Source of the DNA: Streptomyces aureoverticillatus
Lineage (GTDB): Bacteria > Actinomycetota > Actinomycetes > Streptomycetales > Streptomycetaceae
DNA: 62,230 bases
Assembly: GCF_014649395.1 (NCBI RefSeq)
Contig: NZ_BMSY01000023.1
Coordinates: 1 to 62,230, forward strand
Reading direction: 5' to 3'
Positions 1-11,208 of this stretch are shown one piece after another. Every line of letters begins with the position of its first letter. The first letter of the stretch is position 1. The translations under genes and the position numbers were made by a program. The notes under the pieces are model-generated. The model did no database searches and was not told the origin of the DNA. It was given only the letters and a program-made list of their open reading frames with translations.

Positions 1-3000
1 CGTGTCATTGACACCACGCACCAGCCACTCCCGCTCCTCCTTGGCCAGTACGTCGACGGCGCTGACCGGCACCGTCGGGTCGATGAGGAGCTGGTCGAGG
101 ATGCGGACGAGCCGGTCGGCGACTTCCTGGGCCGCGTCGCGGTCGTAGAGGTTGTTCTGGTAGTCGAGGGAGAGCCGCAGGTAGGGGTCGGAGGCGTTGA
201 GGGTGAGGGGGTAGTGCGAGCCCGCGAACGGCCGGATGGCGTCGATCTTGAAGCCGGCCGCGAGGTTGGCGTCGACCATGCCCTCGCGGTCGACCGGGTA
301 GTTCTCGAACACCACGATCGTGTCGAACAGGGTGGGCAGTCCGACGCCGCGCTGGATGTCGGCCAGGCCGTAGTAGTGGTGGTCGATCAGTGCGGTCTGG
401 CGGTCCTGCAGCGCGGTGATGACATCGGCCACGCTGTGGTCGGGCCGGCAGAACACCCGGGTGGGCAGGGTGCTGATGAACAGGCCGACCATTTCGTCCG
501 AGCCGAGCACGTCCGCGGGGCGGCCGTTGACGGCGGCGCCGAACACCACGTCCTGCTGTCCGGTCAGCTTCGAGACCAGGATGCCCCAGGCGCCCTGCAG
601 GAGCGTGTTCAGGGTGACGCCGAGTTCCGCGGCGCGCCGGGCGAGTTCGCGTCCCTTGTCGATGGACAGCGGGACCTCGACGCGTCCCAGGGCGGAGGCC
701 TCTTCCCGGACCGGAGCGTTGGGGGCGACCAGGGTCGGCTGGTCGAATCCGGCGAGTTCGGCGGCCCAGCGGGCGGCCGATGCCTCCCGGTCCTGCCGGG
801 CCAGCCAGGCCAGGTAGTCGCCGTAGCTGCGCACCGGGGGGAGTTCCTCGGTGCCGGCGTACAGCCGGATCAGGTCGGTGATCACCAGGGGCGAGGACCA
901 GCCGTCGAAGAGGGTGTGGTGCGCGGTGATGATGAGTTTCGCGTGCTGCGGGCCGCAGGTGAGCAGGGCCAGGCGCAGCAGCGGCGGCCGGGTGGGGTCG
1001 AGTTGGTCGGCGCGGTCCTGGGCGAGGAAGGTGTCCAGGGCCTGGTTCTGCTCGGCGTCGTCCTGGCCGGTCAGGTCGATGTGCTGCCAGGGCAGGGTGA
1101 CGTGGTGCGGGACGACCTGGACCGGTTCGCCGCCGGCGCCGGCGAGGAACGCGGAGCGCAGGTTGGGGTAGCGGTCGAGCAGGGCCTGCCCGGCCGACCG
1201 CATGCGCGCGGGGTCCACGTGTCCGGACAGGTGCAGCACGAACTGCATGTGGTAGACGTCGAAGGAGCCGTCGGCGAGTGCGGCCTGGAACTGGATGCCG
1301 GACTGTCCCGGTGCCTGCGGCCACACCTCGACGAGGCGGCCGTAGCGCTCTTCCCAGGCCTCGATCTCGTCCTGCCGCACCGGGACCAGCGGGGTGTCGG
1401 AGGGGGTCAGTCCGCCGATGCCCGGCTGCTTGGCGTGCGCGGCCATGCCGTGCAGCACCTCGACCCACAGGTCGGCCAGTTCGGCGGCCTGTTCGCGGGA
1501 GAGCACCCCGGTGGGGAACATGAAGGCGGCCTGCAGGCGGGGGCCGTCGGGGGTGTCGGTGGCGACCGAGTTGACCTCGAGGGCGGACAGGGCGGGCAGG
1601 TCCGGGTCGGGTGCCGGGACCAGCTCGGTGGACCAGGACGCCGGTCCCCAGCCCTGCGTGCGCAGGTGCTCGGGCACGTCGGAGTCGGAGATCCGGCCGA
1701 GGTAGTTGAAGCCGATCTGCGGCACCGGGAGGCCGGCGAGTTGCTCGGCGGTCTCGGGGTTGAGGTAGCGCAGCAGTCCGTAGCCCATGCCCTTGTCGGG
1801 GACGCCGCGCAGTTGCTCCTTGACCAGTTTGATCGCCTTGGCGGCCGCGGGGCCGCCGGTCAGCACGTCGGCGAGGTCCACCCCGGCCACGTCGATGCGG
1901 GCCGGGTACATGCTGGTGAACCAGCCGACGGTGCGGGAGAGGTCGGCGCCGGGGACGATGTCCTCCTCGCGGCCGTGGCCCTCCAGGCGGACCAGGGTGG
2001 AGCGGTCCGCGCCGCGCCACCGGTTGACGGCCAGGGCGAGCGCGGCGAGCAGCACGTCGGTGCCGGTGCCCTTGAACGCGGCGGGGAGCTTGGTCAGCAC
2101 CGCCTCGGTGACCTCGGCGTCCAGTTCCACCTGCACGGTGTCGACGGTGGACCACACGTCGATGGCGGGGTCGAAGGCCCGGGTGCCCAGCGGGGGGTTC
2201 GGTGCCTCGAGCAGGTCGCGCCAGTAGGCCAGTTCGGCTTCGCGCTCCTCGGTGTGCGCCGCGTCCTTGAGGGCTGTCGCCCAGCGGCGGGCGGAGGTGC
2301 CGACGGCGGGCAGTTGGGGTGTCTTGCCGGAGCGGACCTGCTGCCAGGCCTCGGCGAAGTCCGACATGAGGATGCGCCAGGAGACGCCGTCCACCACCAG
2401 GTGGTGCAGCACCACCAGCAGCCGGCCCGCGCCCGAGTCGGCGGCGAACCAGACGAAGTCGGCCATGGTCCCGGCCTGCGGGTCGAGCCGGGAGACCGCC
2501 TCGTCCAGTTCCGTCTTGGCCGCCTGGAGTGCGGCCGGCTCGTCCCAGCGGCCGTCGCAGGAGACCTTGCGGATCAGGTCGTGGGCGCGCACGGTGCCCT
2601 GCGGGCGCACCAGCAGGGACGGCTCCTGGCCGGGCACCAGTTGGGCGCGCAGCAGGTCGTGCCGGTCCAGGACGGCGTCCAGTGTGGCGGCCAGTCCGTC
2701 GGCGTCGATGCCCGCGGGCAGCTCCAGCGCCATCGACATGGCGAACCGGTCGGTTCCGCCGCCGTGTTCGAACACCTGCTGTGCCACCGGCTGCAGCGGC
2801 ATCGGGCCGACGCCGCCGCTCTCGTCCTCGGCCAGGGCGGGTGCCCGGTCCTGGCGGGCGGAGGCCACCTCGGCGAGGCGGGCCGCGGTGCGGCACTCGA
2901 AGATCTCCCGCGTGGTCAGCTCCAGGCCCTTGGCCCGGGCCCGGGCGACCACCTGGATGGAGCGCAGGCTGTCGCCGCCGACGGCGAAGAAGTCGTCGTC

Positions 3001-6000
3001 GATCCCGACGCGTTCCACGCCGAGCACGTCCGCGTACGCCGCGGTGATGACCGCTTCGGCGTCGGTGCGCGGCTCGCGGTAGGCCTCGCCCACGAACTCC
3101 GGCTCGGGCAGCGCCGAGCGGTCCAGCTTGCCGGTGGGGCCGAGCGGCATCCGGCCCAGGGCCACGAAGGCCGAGGGCACCATGTAGTCGGGCAGGCGTG
3201 CCGCGACGAACTTGCGCAGTTCGGCGGAGGAGGCGCCGGCCAGCACGTCGACGTCACCGATGCCGCCGGCGCCGTCGTCGCCGACGGCTCCCTCGCCGGT
3301 GTGCACCACGTAGGCGACCAGGCGGCGCCCGCCCGAGGGCACCTCGCGGCTGATCACGACGGCCTGGCTGATCCCGGGGTGCTGCAGGCAGGCCGCTTCG
3401 ACCTCGGCGGTCTCGATGCGGAAGCCGCGCACCTTGACCTGGCCGTCGGCCCTGCCGACGCACTCCAGGTGGCCCTGGGCGTTCCAGCGGGCCAGGTCGC
3501 CGGTGCGGTACATGCGCTCGCCGGCGGGGCCGAAGGGGTTGGCCACGTAGCGTTCGGCGGTCAGGGCGGGGCGGTCGTGGTAGCCGCGGCCCAGGCAGGT
3601 CCCGACCACGTACAGCTCACCGATCACGCCCTGCGGCACCGGGGTGAGGCCGGGGCCCAGGACGTAGGCGCGCATGTTGCCCAGCGGGGTGCCGATGGGC
3701 GCGACGTCGTGCTCCGTCCACTCCTGGTCCGCGCCGAGGGAGAAGGTGGTGGCGTAGAAGCTCTCGCTCTGTCCGTAGGAGTTGACGATCTGCACGCCGG
3801 GCAGGGCTTCGCGCACCTGGCGCACCAGGGAGGCGGGCAGCACGTCGCCGGCGAGGACGACCGTGCGCACGTCGGTGGTCTTGTCCAGGTGGCCGACCAG
3901 TTCGCCGAGCACCGAGGGGACGGCGCTGATCACGTGGCCGTCCCAGCTGTCCCGCTCCGCCAGCGCCAGGGCGTTGGCGACCACTTCGGCGGTGCCTCCG
4001 GTGGACAGGGTGGTCAGCAGCTCGAAGACCGAGACGTCGAAGTTCACCGAGGTGCCGGCCAGCATCCGCCAGCCGGGCGGCGCGTCAAGGACGCGCACCA
4101 GCTCCCGCACGCCGTTGACGAGGTTGCGGTGGGTGATCGCCGCGCCCTTGGGCTTGCCCGTGGAGCCGGAGGTGTACATCACGTACGCCAGGTTGTCCGG
4201 GCCCAGCGGCGCGGTGCGGGCCGCGTTGTCCGGGGCCCCGGTCGGGGAGTTCCAGTGGGCGCGGTCATCGAGGTTGATGCGCGTCATGTCGTGGGCCGGC
4301 AGGTCCTGCGCGGTGGCGGTGTCGGTGACCACGAAGCGCGGGCGGGCCTCGGCCAGCACGCTGGTGGCCCGTCCGGCGAGGTACTGCGGGTCCATCGGCA
4401 GGTAGCCGGCACCGGACTTGAGGATGCCGAGCAGGCCGGCGACCAGGTCCTCGGTGCGCGGCAGCGCGAGGACCACCAGGTCTTCCGGGCCGGCGCCGGC
4501 GCGTATGAGTTCCCAGGCGATGCTGTTGGCCCGGTCGTCGAGTTCCCGGTAGGTCAGCGTCCGGTCCTGGCACACGATCGCCGGGGCGTGCGGGGTGGTG
4601 GCGGCCTGGTTCTCGAACAGCTCCGGGACGGTCAGCGGTTCGCCCAGCGCCGTGGCGGTGTCGTTGAACTGGTGGAGCAGCTGCTCGCGCTCGGCGGTGT
4701 CGAGGACGTCGATGCCGCCGACGGTGCGTTCCGCGTCGTCCACGAGCTGTCCCAGCACGCGCACGAACCGGTCCGCGAGGCTCTCGGCGGTGTGCTGGTC
4801 GAACAGGTCGGTGGCGTACTCCAGGCGGCACTGCGCGCCGCCGGCGGCGTTCGGGATCAGGTCGAAGAACAGGTCGAACTTGGCCGTTGCGGTCTCGATC
4901 CGCTCGGCCTGGACGGACAGGCCAGGCAGTTCCAGGTCCGGCACGGGCGGCTGCCAGGAGAGCATCACCTGGAAGAACGGGTTGTAGGCGGTGGAGCGGT
5001 CGGGGTTGAGCAGCTCCACCAGCCGCTCGAAGGGGATGTCCTGGTTGTCGTAGGCGGCCAGGGAGGACTCCCGCACCCGCTGCAGCAGCGTGCGGAAGGT
5101 CGGGTTCCCGGAGAGGTCGACGCGCAGCACCCAGGTGTTGACGAAGAACCCGACGAGGTCGCGCAGTTCCTCGTCGGTGCGGCCCGCGATCGGCGCGCCG
5201 ATGGGCACGTCGTCGCCGCATCCGAGGTGGTGCAGGAGCACCGCGAGCGCCGAGTGCATGACCATCGACACCGTGGTGTCCTGTTCCGCGGCCAGCTTCT
5301 CCACCGCGCCGAGCAGGTCGGGGCCGATGGCGAAGGGGACCCGGTCGCCGTCGCGGCTGATCACGCGGGGGCGGGGGCGGTCGGTGGGGATGGCCAGCGG
5401 CTGCGGCAGGTCGGCCAGTTCCTGGCGCCAGTAGGCCAGTTGACGGGCCGCCAGGCTGTCGGGGTCGGTCTCGTCGCCGAGCACGTCGCGCTGCCACAGC
5501 GTGTAGTCCGCGTACTGCACCGGCAGCGGCTCCCACGCCGGGGCCCGGCCCTGCCTGCGGTCGGCGTAGGCCATGGTGAGGTCGCGGAACAGCGGCCCGA
5601 AGGACTCGCCGTCCACGGCGATGTGGTGGGCCACGACGACCAGGGTGTGATCGGCCGGCCCGCACCGCAGCAGGCGGGCGCGGATCGGCATGTCGGCGGC
5701 CAGGTCGAAGATCTCGGTGGCCACCTCGGCGACCGCCGCCGCCCGCTGCTCCTGGGTGACCTCGACGACCGGCAGGCCCAGCTGCCGCTCGCCGGAGGCC
5801 AGCACCTGCTGGTGCGGGACGCCGTCGCCGTCCTCGACGATCACCGTGCGCAGGACCTCGTGCCGGTCGATGACGTCAGCAAGCGCCGACTCCAGCGCCT
5901 GCACGCTCAGTTCGCCGGTCAGCCGCAGGGCGAACGCGCCGTTGTAGGTCGGCGAAGGGCCTTCGAACTGGTCCACGAACCACAGCCGGCGCTGCGCGAA

Positions 6001-6015
6001 CGACAACGGGATCAT
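1..6015 (-). CDS. Non-ribosomal peptide synthetase, C-A-T-E-C..., 3' end outside window
   Basis: About 2005 residues are visible and the frame is still open at the window edge. Domains in order: condensation (AHHIAVDG near residue 128), adenylation (YTSGSTGKPKG near 612), carrier (FFAVGGDSLR near 1013), epimerization (LHHLVVDGVSW near 1200), a second condensation domain (AHHTLFDGWS near 1700), then the start of a linker to another module. It therefore loads, epimerizes and passes on one residue before condensing with the next. The A-domain specificity positions, aligned by eye to GrsA, read D-V-F-S-V-A-S-Y-A; I do not recognise this code. It starts with a C domain, so it should receive an acyl or aminoacyl group from an upstream carrier, possibly the free PCP at 7545-7778. 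The ATG follows GGAGAA and lies 50 bases after the FAD monooxygenase stop. The domain reading is firm; the substrate is unknown. Confidence 0.95.
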   Translation of the reverse strand, partial: MIPLSFAQRRLWFVDQFEGPSPTYNGAFALRLTGELSVQALESALADVIDRHEVLRTVIVEDGDGVPHQQVLASGERQLGLPVVEVTQEQRAAAVAEVATEIFDLAADMPIRARLLRCGPADHTLVVVAHHIAVDGESFGPLFRDLTMAYADRRQGRAPAWEPLPVQYADYTLWQRDVLGDETDPDSLAARQLAYWRQELADLPQPLAIPTDRPRPRVISRDGDRVPFAIGPDLLGAVEKLAAEQDTTVSMVMHSALAVLLHHLGCGDDVPIGAPIAGRTDEELRDLVGFFVNTWVLRVDLSGNPTFRTLLQRVRESSLAAYDNQDIPFERLVELLNPDRSTAYNPFFQVMLSWQPPVPDLELPGLSVQAERIETATAKFDLFFDLIPNAAGGAQCRLEYATDLFDQHTAESLADRFVRVLGQLVDDAERTVGGIDVLDTAEREQLLHQFNDTATALGEPLTVPELFENQAATTPHAPAIVCQDRTLTYRELDDRANSIAWELIRAGAGPEDLVVLALPRTEDLVAGLLGILKSGAGYLPMDPQYLAGRATSVLAEARPRFVVTDTATAQDLPAHDMTRINLDDRAHWNSPTGAPDNAARTAPLGPDNLAYVMYTSGSTGKPKGAAITHRNLVNGVRELVRVLDAPPGWRMLAGTSVNFDVSVFELLTTLSTGGTAEVVANALALAERDSWDGHVISAVPSVLGELVGHLDKTTDVRTVVLAGDVLPASLVRQVREALPGVQIVNSYGQSESFYATTFSLGADQEWTEHDVAPIGTPLGNMRAYVLGPGLTPVPQGVIGELYVVGTCLGRGYHDRPALTAERYVANPFGPAGERMYRTGDLARWNAQGHLECVGRADGQVKVRGFRIETAEVEAACLQHPGISQAVVISREVPSGGRRLVAYVVHTGEGAVGDDGAGGIGDVDVLAGASSAELRKFVAARLPDYMVPSAFVALGRMPLGPTGKLDRSALPEPEFVGEAYREPRTDAEAVITAAYADVLGVERVGIDDDFFAVGGDSLRSIQVVARARAKGLELTTREIFECRTAARLAEVASARQDRAPALAEDESGGVGPMPLQPVAQQVFEHGGGTDRFAMSMALELPAGIDADGLAATLDAVLDRHDLLRAQLVPGQEPSLLVRPQGTVRAHDLIRKVSCDGRWDEPAALQAAKTELDEAVSRLDPQAGTMADFVWFAADSGAGRLLVVLHHLVVDGVSWRILMSDFAEAWQQVRSGKTPQLPAVGTSARRWATALKDAAHTEEREAELAYWRDLLEAPNPPLGTRAFDPAIDVWSTVDTVQVELDAEVTEAVLTKLPAAFKGTGTDVLLAALALAVNRWRGADRSTLVRLEGHGREEDIVPGADLSRTVGWFTSMYPARIDVAGVDLADVLTGGPAAAKAIKLVKEQLRGVPDKGMGYGLLRYLNPETAEQLAGLPVPQIGFNYLGRISDSDVPEHLRTQGWGPASWSTELVPAPDPDLPALSALEVNSVATDTPDGPRLQAAFMFPTGVLSREQAAELADLWVEVLHGMAAHAKQPGIGGLTPSDTPLVPVRQDEIEAWEERYGRLVEVWPQAPGQSGIQFQAALADGSFDVYHMQFVLHLSGHVDPARMRSAGQALLDRYPNLRSAFLAGAGGEPVQVVPHHVTLPWQHIDLTGQDDAEQNQALDTFLAQDRADQLDPTRPPLLRLALLTCGPQHAKLIITAHHTLFDGWSSPLVITDLIRLYAGTEELPPVRSYGDYLAWLARQDREASAARWAAELAGFDQPTLVAPNAPVREEASALGRVEVPLSIDKGRELARRAAELGVTLNTLLQGAWGILVSKLTGQQDVVFGAAVNGRPADVLGSDEMVGLFISTLPTRVFCRPDHSVADVITALQDRQTALIDHHYYGLADIQRGVGLPTLFDTIVVFENYPVDREGMVDANLAAGFKIDAIRPFAGSHYPLTLNASDPYLRLSLDYQNNLYDRDAAQEVADRLVRILDQLLIDPTVPVSAVDVLAKEEREWLVRGVNDT

Positions 6016-6065
6016 TGTTTCTCCAAAATCGGCAGGACTACCAGGGAGCAGGAGCGAGCCGTCAC

Positions 6066-7253
6066 TCAGCTCTGATCGAGCAGCGTCAAGAGTTCGGTGT
6101 TGTAGAAGTCGTCGATGGAGCAGGCGCCCGACAGCGTCGAGAAGTAGCGGTCGATCAGGTCCTGGTGGCCGACCAGTTTCTGCAGCATCTCGGTGCGCCC
6201 CTCGGGCTTGAGCTCGGCCACGTTGAGCGCGGCCTGGTAGAAGCTGGTGTGGTTCTCGTCCAGGTCTTCCTCGTAGGCCTCCAGGGCCTCCTCGAGGGCC
6301 GCGTCGTCGTGCAGGTCCTGCCCGATGTGCTCGGTGAGCGTCTGGGCCTGCAGGAAGGCTTCGGTGATGCCGCGGGCGGTGATGGAGTCCTTGTGGTTGA
6401 CCGCGTCGCCGACCAGCGCCCAGCCGGGGCCGTAGGCCTTGCGGAAGAAGTTCTCCTGGTGCCCGGTGCCGTACAGCTGCTCCACGCGCTCGCCCGCCTG
6501 CATCCGCTCGTACAGCTCGGGTGCCGTGGTGCGGAAGGCGTCGAGGTAGGCGGGTTCCACGTCCTTGCGCGTCTGGGAGAACTCGTCCTGCGGGAAGTAG
6601 GCCATGAGCAGCGTGAGGTCGTCGTTGGTGGGGATGACGCCGATCCAGCGGCCGGGGCGCGCGTACAGCTCGAAGTGCGAGGGGACCCCGGACCAGTAGC
6701 TGTAGTAGGTGCAGGTCTGGCGCGGGTGCTCGATGACGTTGGGCGCGCCGACCTTGCGGGCCACCAGGGAGCGCATGCCGTCCGCGCCGACGACCAGGCG
6801 GGCCCGGTCGGTGGCCTCGGCGCCGCCGGGCGTGGTGTAGCGCACGCCGACGACCCGGTCGCCCTCGAAGAGCAGGTCGGTGACCGCGCAGGACTGCCGG
6901 AACTCCACGCCGGCGGCCACGGCGCCGTCGGCGAGGATCGGGTCGAGCACGTAGCGCCTGGGGGCGTAGGTGGTGCGCTGGCCGTCGACCGGCAGGGAGA
7001 AGCCGTCGAGGCGGACCCCGGGCGCCTCGTAGCTCTGGTGGTTGATCGGCCGGCAGCCGGCGTCGATGAGCTTGTCGAGCAGCCCCCACTGGTTGAGCAG
7101 TGCCACGCCCGGCTGGTGGATGTAGTGCGAGGACAGCGTGTCCTGCGGGAACCGCGCCTTCTCCAGGAGCAGGACGCGATATCCCTGCTGAGCGAAAAGC
7201 ATGGCCGTCGGCGAACCCGCACAACGGGCACCTATGACAATCACGTCGTACAT
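6066..7253 (-). CDS. FAD-dependent monooxygenase/oxidoreductase (PHBH / geranylgeranyl-reductase fold)
   Basis: This 395-residue protein has an N-terminal Rossmann dinucleotide motif (VIVIGARCAGSPTA), a following acidic LLLEKA strand, and the second FAD signature GWALVGDAVNHKDSI near residue 285, as in class A flavin monooxygenases and flavin-dependent halogenases. I see no halogenase-type WxWxIP motif. It sits between a free PCP/A pair and the NRPS, all on the minus strand, so a carrier-bound amino acid oxidised before entry to the NRPS is the natural guess. The start ATG is preceded by GAGGCG. The family is clear; the reaction is inference. Confidence 0.85.
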   Translation of the reverse strand: MYDVIVIGARCAGSPTAMLFAQQGYRVLLLEKARFPQDTLSSHYIHQPGVALLNQWGLLDKLIDAGCRPINHQSYEAPGVRLDGFSLPVDGQRTTYAPRRYVLDPILADGAVAAGVEFRQSCAVTDLLFEGDRVVGVRYTTPGGAEATDRARLVVGADGMRSLVARKVGAPNVIEHPRQTCTYYSYWSGVPSHFELYARPGRWIGVIPTNDDLTLLMAYFPQDEFSQTRKDVEPAYLDAFRTTAPELYERMQAGERVEQLYGTGHQENFFRKAYGPGWALVGDAVNHKDSITARGITEAFLQAQTLTEHIGQDLHDDAALEEALEAYEEDLDENHTSFYQAALNVAELKPEGRTEMLQKLVGHQDLIDRYFSTLSGACSIDDFYNTELLTLLDQS

Positions 7254-7544
7254 GGCGCCTCTCTTGCCAAGTGGTTAATTGGATCCCAACGCGACTTCAG
7301 CCGGGAAATTCTTCGGGGTGGAGCACGCTGTCGGCGCAGCGGGTGGAATGGCCGCTGCCGGGGCATGCTTGCGATGCTAGCCGCCCGAACTGGCGGAATA
7401 AATACGGGAGGTGCCGGAACAGGGCGGTTCTCCGGTGGGCGGAATACCGGGTGCTGCGGTCTGTCCGGGCCCGTGGCGGCGGGGGGTGCGGTGTCCCGCC
7501 GGCGGGACACCGCACGGCCCCGACCAGGCTTGTTGTGCGGGGGG
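7254..7544. other. Intergenic region with a 30-bp perfect palindrome
   Basis: No gene is seen between the FAD monooxygenase start and the PCP stop, both on the minus strand. The region holds the palindrome listed at 7486-7515. The 291-base gap suggests that the monooxygenase and NRPS may have their own promoter and are not simply read through from the A-PCP pair. Confidence 0.6.
7486..7515. promoter_or_regulatory. 30-bp perfect palindrome, candidate operator or terminator
   Basis: The two 15-base halves are exact reverse complements with no loop; the centre reads GTCCCGCCGGCGGGAC. It lies 30 bases past the PCP stop and 233 bases upstream of the FAD monooxygenase start, both on the minus strand. 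The core GTCCCG..CGGGAC recurs in two related palindromes at 10661-10676 and 10724-10739, upstream of the MbtH gene. Recurrence favours a protein-binding site over a plain terminator. The LmbU-family regulator encoded at 9497-10117 is the obvious candidate, because LmbU is reported to bind a CGCCGGCG-centred palindrome. Confidence 0.55.
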
Positions 7545-7778
7545 TTACGGGGTTACCGCACCCTGGGATTCGATGTATGCGGAAATCGAAGCCACCGTCG
7601 GGTTGAGGAACATCTGGTCCACCGGGACCTCGGCGCCCAACTCGTCGATGAATGCGACCTGGATCCTGGCCATAATCACGGACTGGCCGCCCAGGGCGAA
7701 GAAGTCGTCGTCGTCGGCTATGTCATCACGCTGGAGTTCCCGGCACCAAATGGCGCGCACCTGGTCGGCAATCATCAC
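7545..7778 (-). CDS. Free-standing peptidyl/acyl carrier protein
   Basis: A 77-residue carrier domain with the phosphopantetheine attachment site FFALGGQSVIMARI. It is encoded directly downstream of a free-standing adenylation enzyme (30-base gap), the standard arrangement for loading an amino acid in trans before tailoring. The frame opens with GTG-ATG; SD-like AGAGGA lies just upstream. Its partner enzyme is most likely the neighbouring FAD monooxygenase, and its acceptor could be the NRPS C domain. The carrier identity is firm; the cargo is unknown. Confidence 0.9.
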   Translation of the reverse strand: MMIADQVRAIWCRELQRDDIADDDDFFALGGQSVIMARIQVAFIDELGAEVPVDQMFLNPTVASISAYIESQGAVTP

Positions 7779-7808
7779 AGTCCTCTCGTGGGTGGGAAGG
7801 TCCGTCGG

Positions 7809-9404
<1,596 letters not shown>

Positions 9405-9496
9405 CAACTGGCTCCGATGTGACAGGTATCGGGTCGGGCGGGCCGCCGGCGCACCGCGGCAGAGGCGGGGCGTGGTCGGGCCTCTGGGCGGTGCCG

Positions 9497-10117
9497 CTAG
9501 GCGGTGCGCCGCTCGGGGGCGTGGCTCTGGACGGCGTCGAGGACCTGGGTCACCCACTTGTCGACGGGCAGCCCGTGGGCGGCGGCCACCTGCGAGTAGG
9601 CGGCCAGCTGGCCGGCGGACAGTTCGATGGTGAGCGTGGTGACCTTGCGCCGGCGCTTGTCCGCGGCCGCCGCGTCGGCCAGCTGCGGCACCTGCTGTTC
9701 GCCGCCGGGCGCGGGGGCCTCGGCGGGCTGGCTCTGCTCGGCCAGGCTGGCGCGGACCGCCCTGCGCAGTTCGTTGCGCGACCACTTCTGCTGTTCGGCC
9801 TTGCGCAGCCAGTAGTCCTGTTCCGGCGGCGAGAGCCGGGTCACCTCGGCGTGGTGGGCGAAGCTGAGGCTGTCGCGCCTGCGGTGGTGCTCGAACCGCC
9901 GGGCCACCCAGGCGTAGTTGCGCAGGGTCTGGTAGTCCAGGCCGGTGCGGTCGACCGCCTCGCGGTAGCGCCGCCAGCCGTAGGCGGTCTCCCCGAAGAT
10001 CAGCCAGTCGGCGAGCCACCACGCGGAGGAGTTGGTGAGCTCGCGCAGGCTGGATCCGATCCGCTCCCAGGACCGCTCGGAGAGGTCCTGGGGCAGCACC
10101 ATCCCCGACTTCTGCAC
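9497..10117 (-). CDS. LmbU-family cluster-situated transcriptional regulator
   Basis: About 206 residues. The segment SSAWWLADWLIFGE followed by YQTLRNYAWVARRF and a basic helix matches my recollection of the LmbU/NovE/HmtD family, DNA-binding regulators found in lincomycin, novobiocin and hormaomycin clusters. A Gly/Pro/Ala linker precedes a C-terminal helix. The start is uncertain: GTG at 10117 has GGGAAAG upstream, but an ATG at 10102 and earlier GTGs exist. It lies between the A domain and the MbtH gene on the same strand. The palindromes at 7486-7515, 10661-10676 and 10724-10739 are plausible targets. Confidence 0.8.
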   Translation of the reverse strand: MQKSGMVLPQDLSERSWERIGSSLRELTNSSAWWLADWLIFGETAYGWRRYREAVDRTGLDYQTLRNYAWVARRFEHHRRRDSLSFAHHAEVTRLSPPEQDYWLRKAEQQKWSRNELRRAVRASLAEQSQPAEAPAPGGEQQVPQLADAAAADKRRRKVTTLTIELSAGQLAAYSQVAAAHGLPVDKWVTQVLDAVQSHAPERRTA

Positions 10118-10353
10118 CGTTGCTTGCTTTCCCACGAAGGACAGCACCACATCGCGCTGCGCGGGCTCACCGCCGGTGCGCGCCGGTGCCGCCTTGTCCC
10201 TGCTCGCGGTCCTCACAGGAGGCCACCCACAACCGTCATCTCCCCACCAGAGTGTCTGCCGCCGCACGCGCCGATCGCCCGGCCGCACCGGGCGGCAGCC
10301 ACCGTCGTTCCACTTCGGTCCATCCGCTCGTCCCCCGCCGCTCGGGGCGGTGT

Positions 10354-10569
10354 TCAGCCCGCCGCCATGGACTCCCGCAGGCTCCGGGGGCGCAGGTCGG
10401 TCCAGTTCTGCTCGACGTACTCCAGGCACGCGGCCCGGTCCGCCTCGCCGAAGACCGTGCGCCAGCCCGCGGGCACCTCGGCGAACGCCGGCCACAGGGA
10501 GTGCTGGTCCTCGTCGTTGACCACGACGTAGAAGCGGCCGTCCGCGTCGTCGAAGGGGTTGGTACTCAA
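10354..10569 (-). CDS. MbtH-like protein
   Basis: At 71 residues it has the length and invariant pattern of MbtH proteins: NPFDD at the N terminus, the FYVVVNDEDQHSLWP core, then PAGW and a C-terminal WTDLRP. MbtH proteins bind NRPS A domains and help folding and adenylation. It serves the NRPS and/or the free-standing A domain of this minus-strand block. The start is a TTG behind AAGGA. The identification is firm. Confidence 0.97.
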   Translation of the reverse strand: MSTNPFDDADGRFYVVVNDEDQHSLWPAFAEVPAGWRTVFGEADRAACLEYVEQNWTDLRPRSLRESMAAG

Positions 10570-10660
10570 CTGCCACCGTCCTTAACCGGGACTGAAGAAT
10601 GGGAAATCGCCAGGCAAGGCGATGCGACAGCACCGGGCGCGGGGGGTGTTGACCGGCGCC

Positions 10661-10739
10661 GTCCCGTCGACAGGACACCGGGCATCCGGCATCGGCAGCG
10701 GCCATGGACAGCAGATCGGTGTCGTCCCGTCGACGGGAC
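10661..10739. promoter_or_regulatory. Paired GTCCCGTCGACGGGAC palindromes
   Basis: Site 1 at 10661-10676 reads GTCCCGTCGACAGGAC (one mismatch from perfect); site 2 at 10724-10739 is perfect. The centres are 63 bp apart, six helical turns, so both faces align. They lie 92-170 bp upstream of the MbtH start and share the GTCCCG/CGGGAC arms with the palindrome at 7486-7515. This is most simply a dimeric regulator operator controlling the NRPS-side genes; LmbU-like binding is inference. Confidence 0.55.
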
Positions 10740-11031
10740 ACCCGGCGTCCGCGGCGACCCCGGAGCTGAGCGCCACCGTAGGAGCCCGACCGCCCAGGCC
10801 ACAAGCGCCGTCAGGGGCAGCGGGAGCGGTGACCTGCCCCTCGTCGGCCCGGACCTGTACCCCCGCCGGGATCCTGTGCCAGCATGGCCGATCACTGGCC
10901 CCGCACGATCACCGGACCGCAGGTGGGCCTGCTCGGATCCGGGCGCCGTCAATCTCCTCCCGTCGAGGCGATCGAGAGCGCGCGCGGTCGATCGCGGGCC
11001 TGCGCGGGTGGCCCGCCCGGGCCTGCTCTCC

Positions 11032-11060
11032 CCGGAGAGACACCGGAGAGGCACCGGACA
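11032..11060 (+). promoter_or_regulatory. Candidate SARP-type 11-bp direct repeats upstream of the E1 operon
   Basis: CCGGAGA, CCGGAGA and CCGGACA occur with exact 11-bp phasing, the geometry of SARP heptamer operators, 149 bases before the E1-alpha start. The heptamer sequence differs from the GTCAG and TCGAG classes seen elsewhere and no good -10 follows, so this is weaker than the others. Confidence 0.35.
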
Positions 11061-11208
11061 GCCCCGCCCCAGCCGAAACACCGTCACCTCGCGCAGCGGC
11101 GAGCGCGCTCGCGCCGCACCAAGGGCAAAGGAACTTCCTGATGGACGCATGGGCCGACGCCGTGCCCGCGGGCGCACGGCCCGCGGCAGTGCTGCGGCGG
11201 GGTGTTGG

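Larger units (their letters stand above)
10570..11208. other. 639-bp divergent control region with palindromes and 11-bp repeats
   Basis: No convincing gene. It separates the minus-strand MbtH/NRPS block from the plus-strand E1/lipoyl operon. It contains two related 16-bp palindromes 63 bp apart (10661-10676 and 10724-10739) and three 11-bp-phased repeats CCGGAGA, CCGGAGA, CCGGACA at 11032-11060. Together these look like a bidirectional control region. Confidence 0.55.

Noticed and set aside
214..6075. 1953-residue plus-strand open frame opposite the NRPS
   Set aside because: It is antisense to a clear C-A-T-E-C NRPS; its translation is Gly/Val/Gln-rich without motifs, typical of high-GC shadow frames.
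6066..7253. Flavin-dependent halogenase
   Set aside because: The FAD motifs fit, but no WxWxIP motif is present, so I kept the broader monooxygenase/oxidoreductase call.
10120..11208. Plus-strand extension of E1 alpha back to 10120
   Set aside because: It overlaps the MbtH gene and the palindrome region in antisense; E1 alpha homology begins only after 11209.
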